Source: Acidobacteriaceae bacterium (GTDB lineage Bacteria > Acidobacteriota > Terriglobia > Terriglobales > Acidobacteriaceae). Taken from it: DNA of 7,415 nt. The stretch is taken from the NCBI GenBank assembly GCA_025929125.1, contig JAICMT010000069.1:1-7415 (forward strand), given 5' to 3'. The position numbers and the translations under genes were made by a program. Positions 6,813 to 7,415 of the stretch are shown here, one piece after another (position 1 is the stretch's first letter; each line of letters starts with the position of its first letter). The notes under the pieces were generated by a model, which was not told the origin of the DNA, did not search any database, and was given only the letters and a program-made list of their open reading frames with translations.

Positions 6813-7415
6813 TTATGCCTGCTGCAGCTTCCCATCCACCAGCCGCCACAGATGCAGCGGATTGCCGTCTTTCAGCGCCTCCGGCATCAGCTCCTGGGGG
6901 AAGTCCTGGTAGCACACCGGGCGCAGGAATCGCTCAATCGACATAGCGCCGACCGAAGTCGCTCTGCTGTCCGAGGTCGAAGGCGAAGGTCCGCCGTGCA
7001 CCATCGCATAGCAAACCTCGACGCCGGTCGGGAAGCCATTCACGATCAGCCTACCCGCCTTGCGCTCGAGCGTCGGCACCAGCTTCCGCGCAATTCCGGC
7101 GTCGCTCGAAGCCATATGCATCGTCGCCGTAAGCTGCCCATTCAGGTGCTCCGCCACAGAGAACATTTGCGCCTCGTCCTTGCACTCCAGAATCAACGCA
7201 GCCGGTCCAAACACCTCGTCCAGCAACTCCGGCGAGTTGATAAAGTCCTGTGCATCCACGCCAAAGATCATCGGCTGCCCGGCATAGCTGCCCGGGGCCG
7301 CGGCGCCTCCGCGCGAGAGCGGCTTCAGCACCTTGTGCTTACCCCACTCCATGGTGCCTTCGCAGTAGGCCTTGTGGATCGTCGGATTCAGCATCGTGGT
7401 CGCCGCCTTGGCCTC
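6813..7415 (-). CDS. Aldehyde dehydrogenase, 2,5-dioxovalerate (alpha-ketoglutarate semialdehyde) dehydrogenase type, C-terminal part
   Basis: The last 200 residues of an NAD(P)-dependent aldehyde dehydrogenase; the start lies beyond the right edge, and the frame is open to position 7415. The family is usually about 520 residues, so roughly 60 percent is missing, including the catalytic Cys and the Rossmann core. Visible markers are DEVFGP (fragment residues 66-71), which holds the coenzyme-contacting Glu of the ALDH fold, and the C-terminal signature MVHGGP...TSDSR.TSVG.......RPVCYQ, followed by LWRLVDGK. That signature is typical of alpha-ketoglutarate semialdehyde dehydrogenases (EC 1.2.1.26), which oxidise 2,5-dioxovalerate to 2-oxoglutarate at the end of the non-phosphorylating pentose, glucarate and galactarate routes. 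Substrate choice is inferred from that C-terminal pattern only. The gene ends TAA at 6813-6815, 49 nt from the convergent era stop. Confidence 0.9.
   Translation of the reverse strand, partial: EAKAATTMLNPTIHKAYCEGTMEWGKHKVLKPLSRGGAAAPGSYAGQPMIFGVDAQDFINSPELLDEVFGPAALILECKDEAQMFSVAEHLNGQLTATMHMASSDAGIARKLVPTLERKAGRLIVNGFPTGVEVCYAMVHGGPSPSTSDSRATSVGAMSIERFLRPVCYQDFPQELMPEALKDGNPLHLWRLVDGKLQQA

Overview
The window looks like a chromosomal segment of a high-GC soil-type bacterium, most likely an acidobacterium of the Terriglobales/Acidobacteriaceae kind. That assignment is an inference from three things: the GH18 plus NodB deacetylase fusion protein, the enlarged Era GTPase, and the CXXCH-rich cytochrome. 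No rRNA or other phylogenetic marker is present to prove it. I see no insertion sequence, phage gene, CRISPR array, tRNA or rRNA, and no sign of a mobile island.

Layout from left to right. (1) Positions 1-2385, minus strand: a large envelope protein cut by the left edge. It has an N-terminal membrane anchor, a GH18 glycosidase domain, a NodB polysaccharide deacetylase domain with all its metal and catalytic motifs, and the start of a second membrane region. The likely missing part is a family 2 glycosyltransferase (synthase). (2) Positions 2386-2541: a divergent intergenic region holding an 8-bp inverted repeat. (3) Positions 2542-4002, plus strand: a polytopic GT-C (PMT/ArnT/Rgt-like) glycosyltransferase. 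(4) Positions 3999-5642, plus strand: a nine-heme c-type cytochrome whose start codon overlaps the previous stop codon (ATGA). (5) Positions 5708-6763, plus strand: the ribosome-assembly GTPase Era, with two insertions in its G domain. (6) Positions 6813-7415, minus strand: the C-terminal 200 residues of an aldehyde dehydrogenase of the 2,5-dioxovalerate (alpha-ketoglutarate semialdehyde) type, cut by the right edge and convergent with era.

How the genes may work together. The GH18/NodB protein and the GT-C enzyme diverge from one short intergenic region, and both are envelope glycan enzymes, so a shared role in surface polysaccharide or glycoconjugate production is plausible. The GT-C gene and the cytochrome gene form a tight two-gene operon, an unusual pairing. 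Era and the dehydrogenase appear to be unrelated housekeeping and sugar-acid catabolism neighbours. Third-codon positions are C-rich in the plus-strand genes and G-rich in the minus-strand genes, so one strand-wide GC skew runs through the window. No gene stands out by composition as recently acquired.
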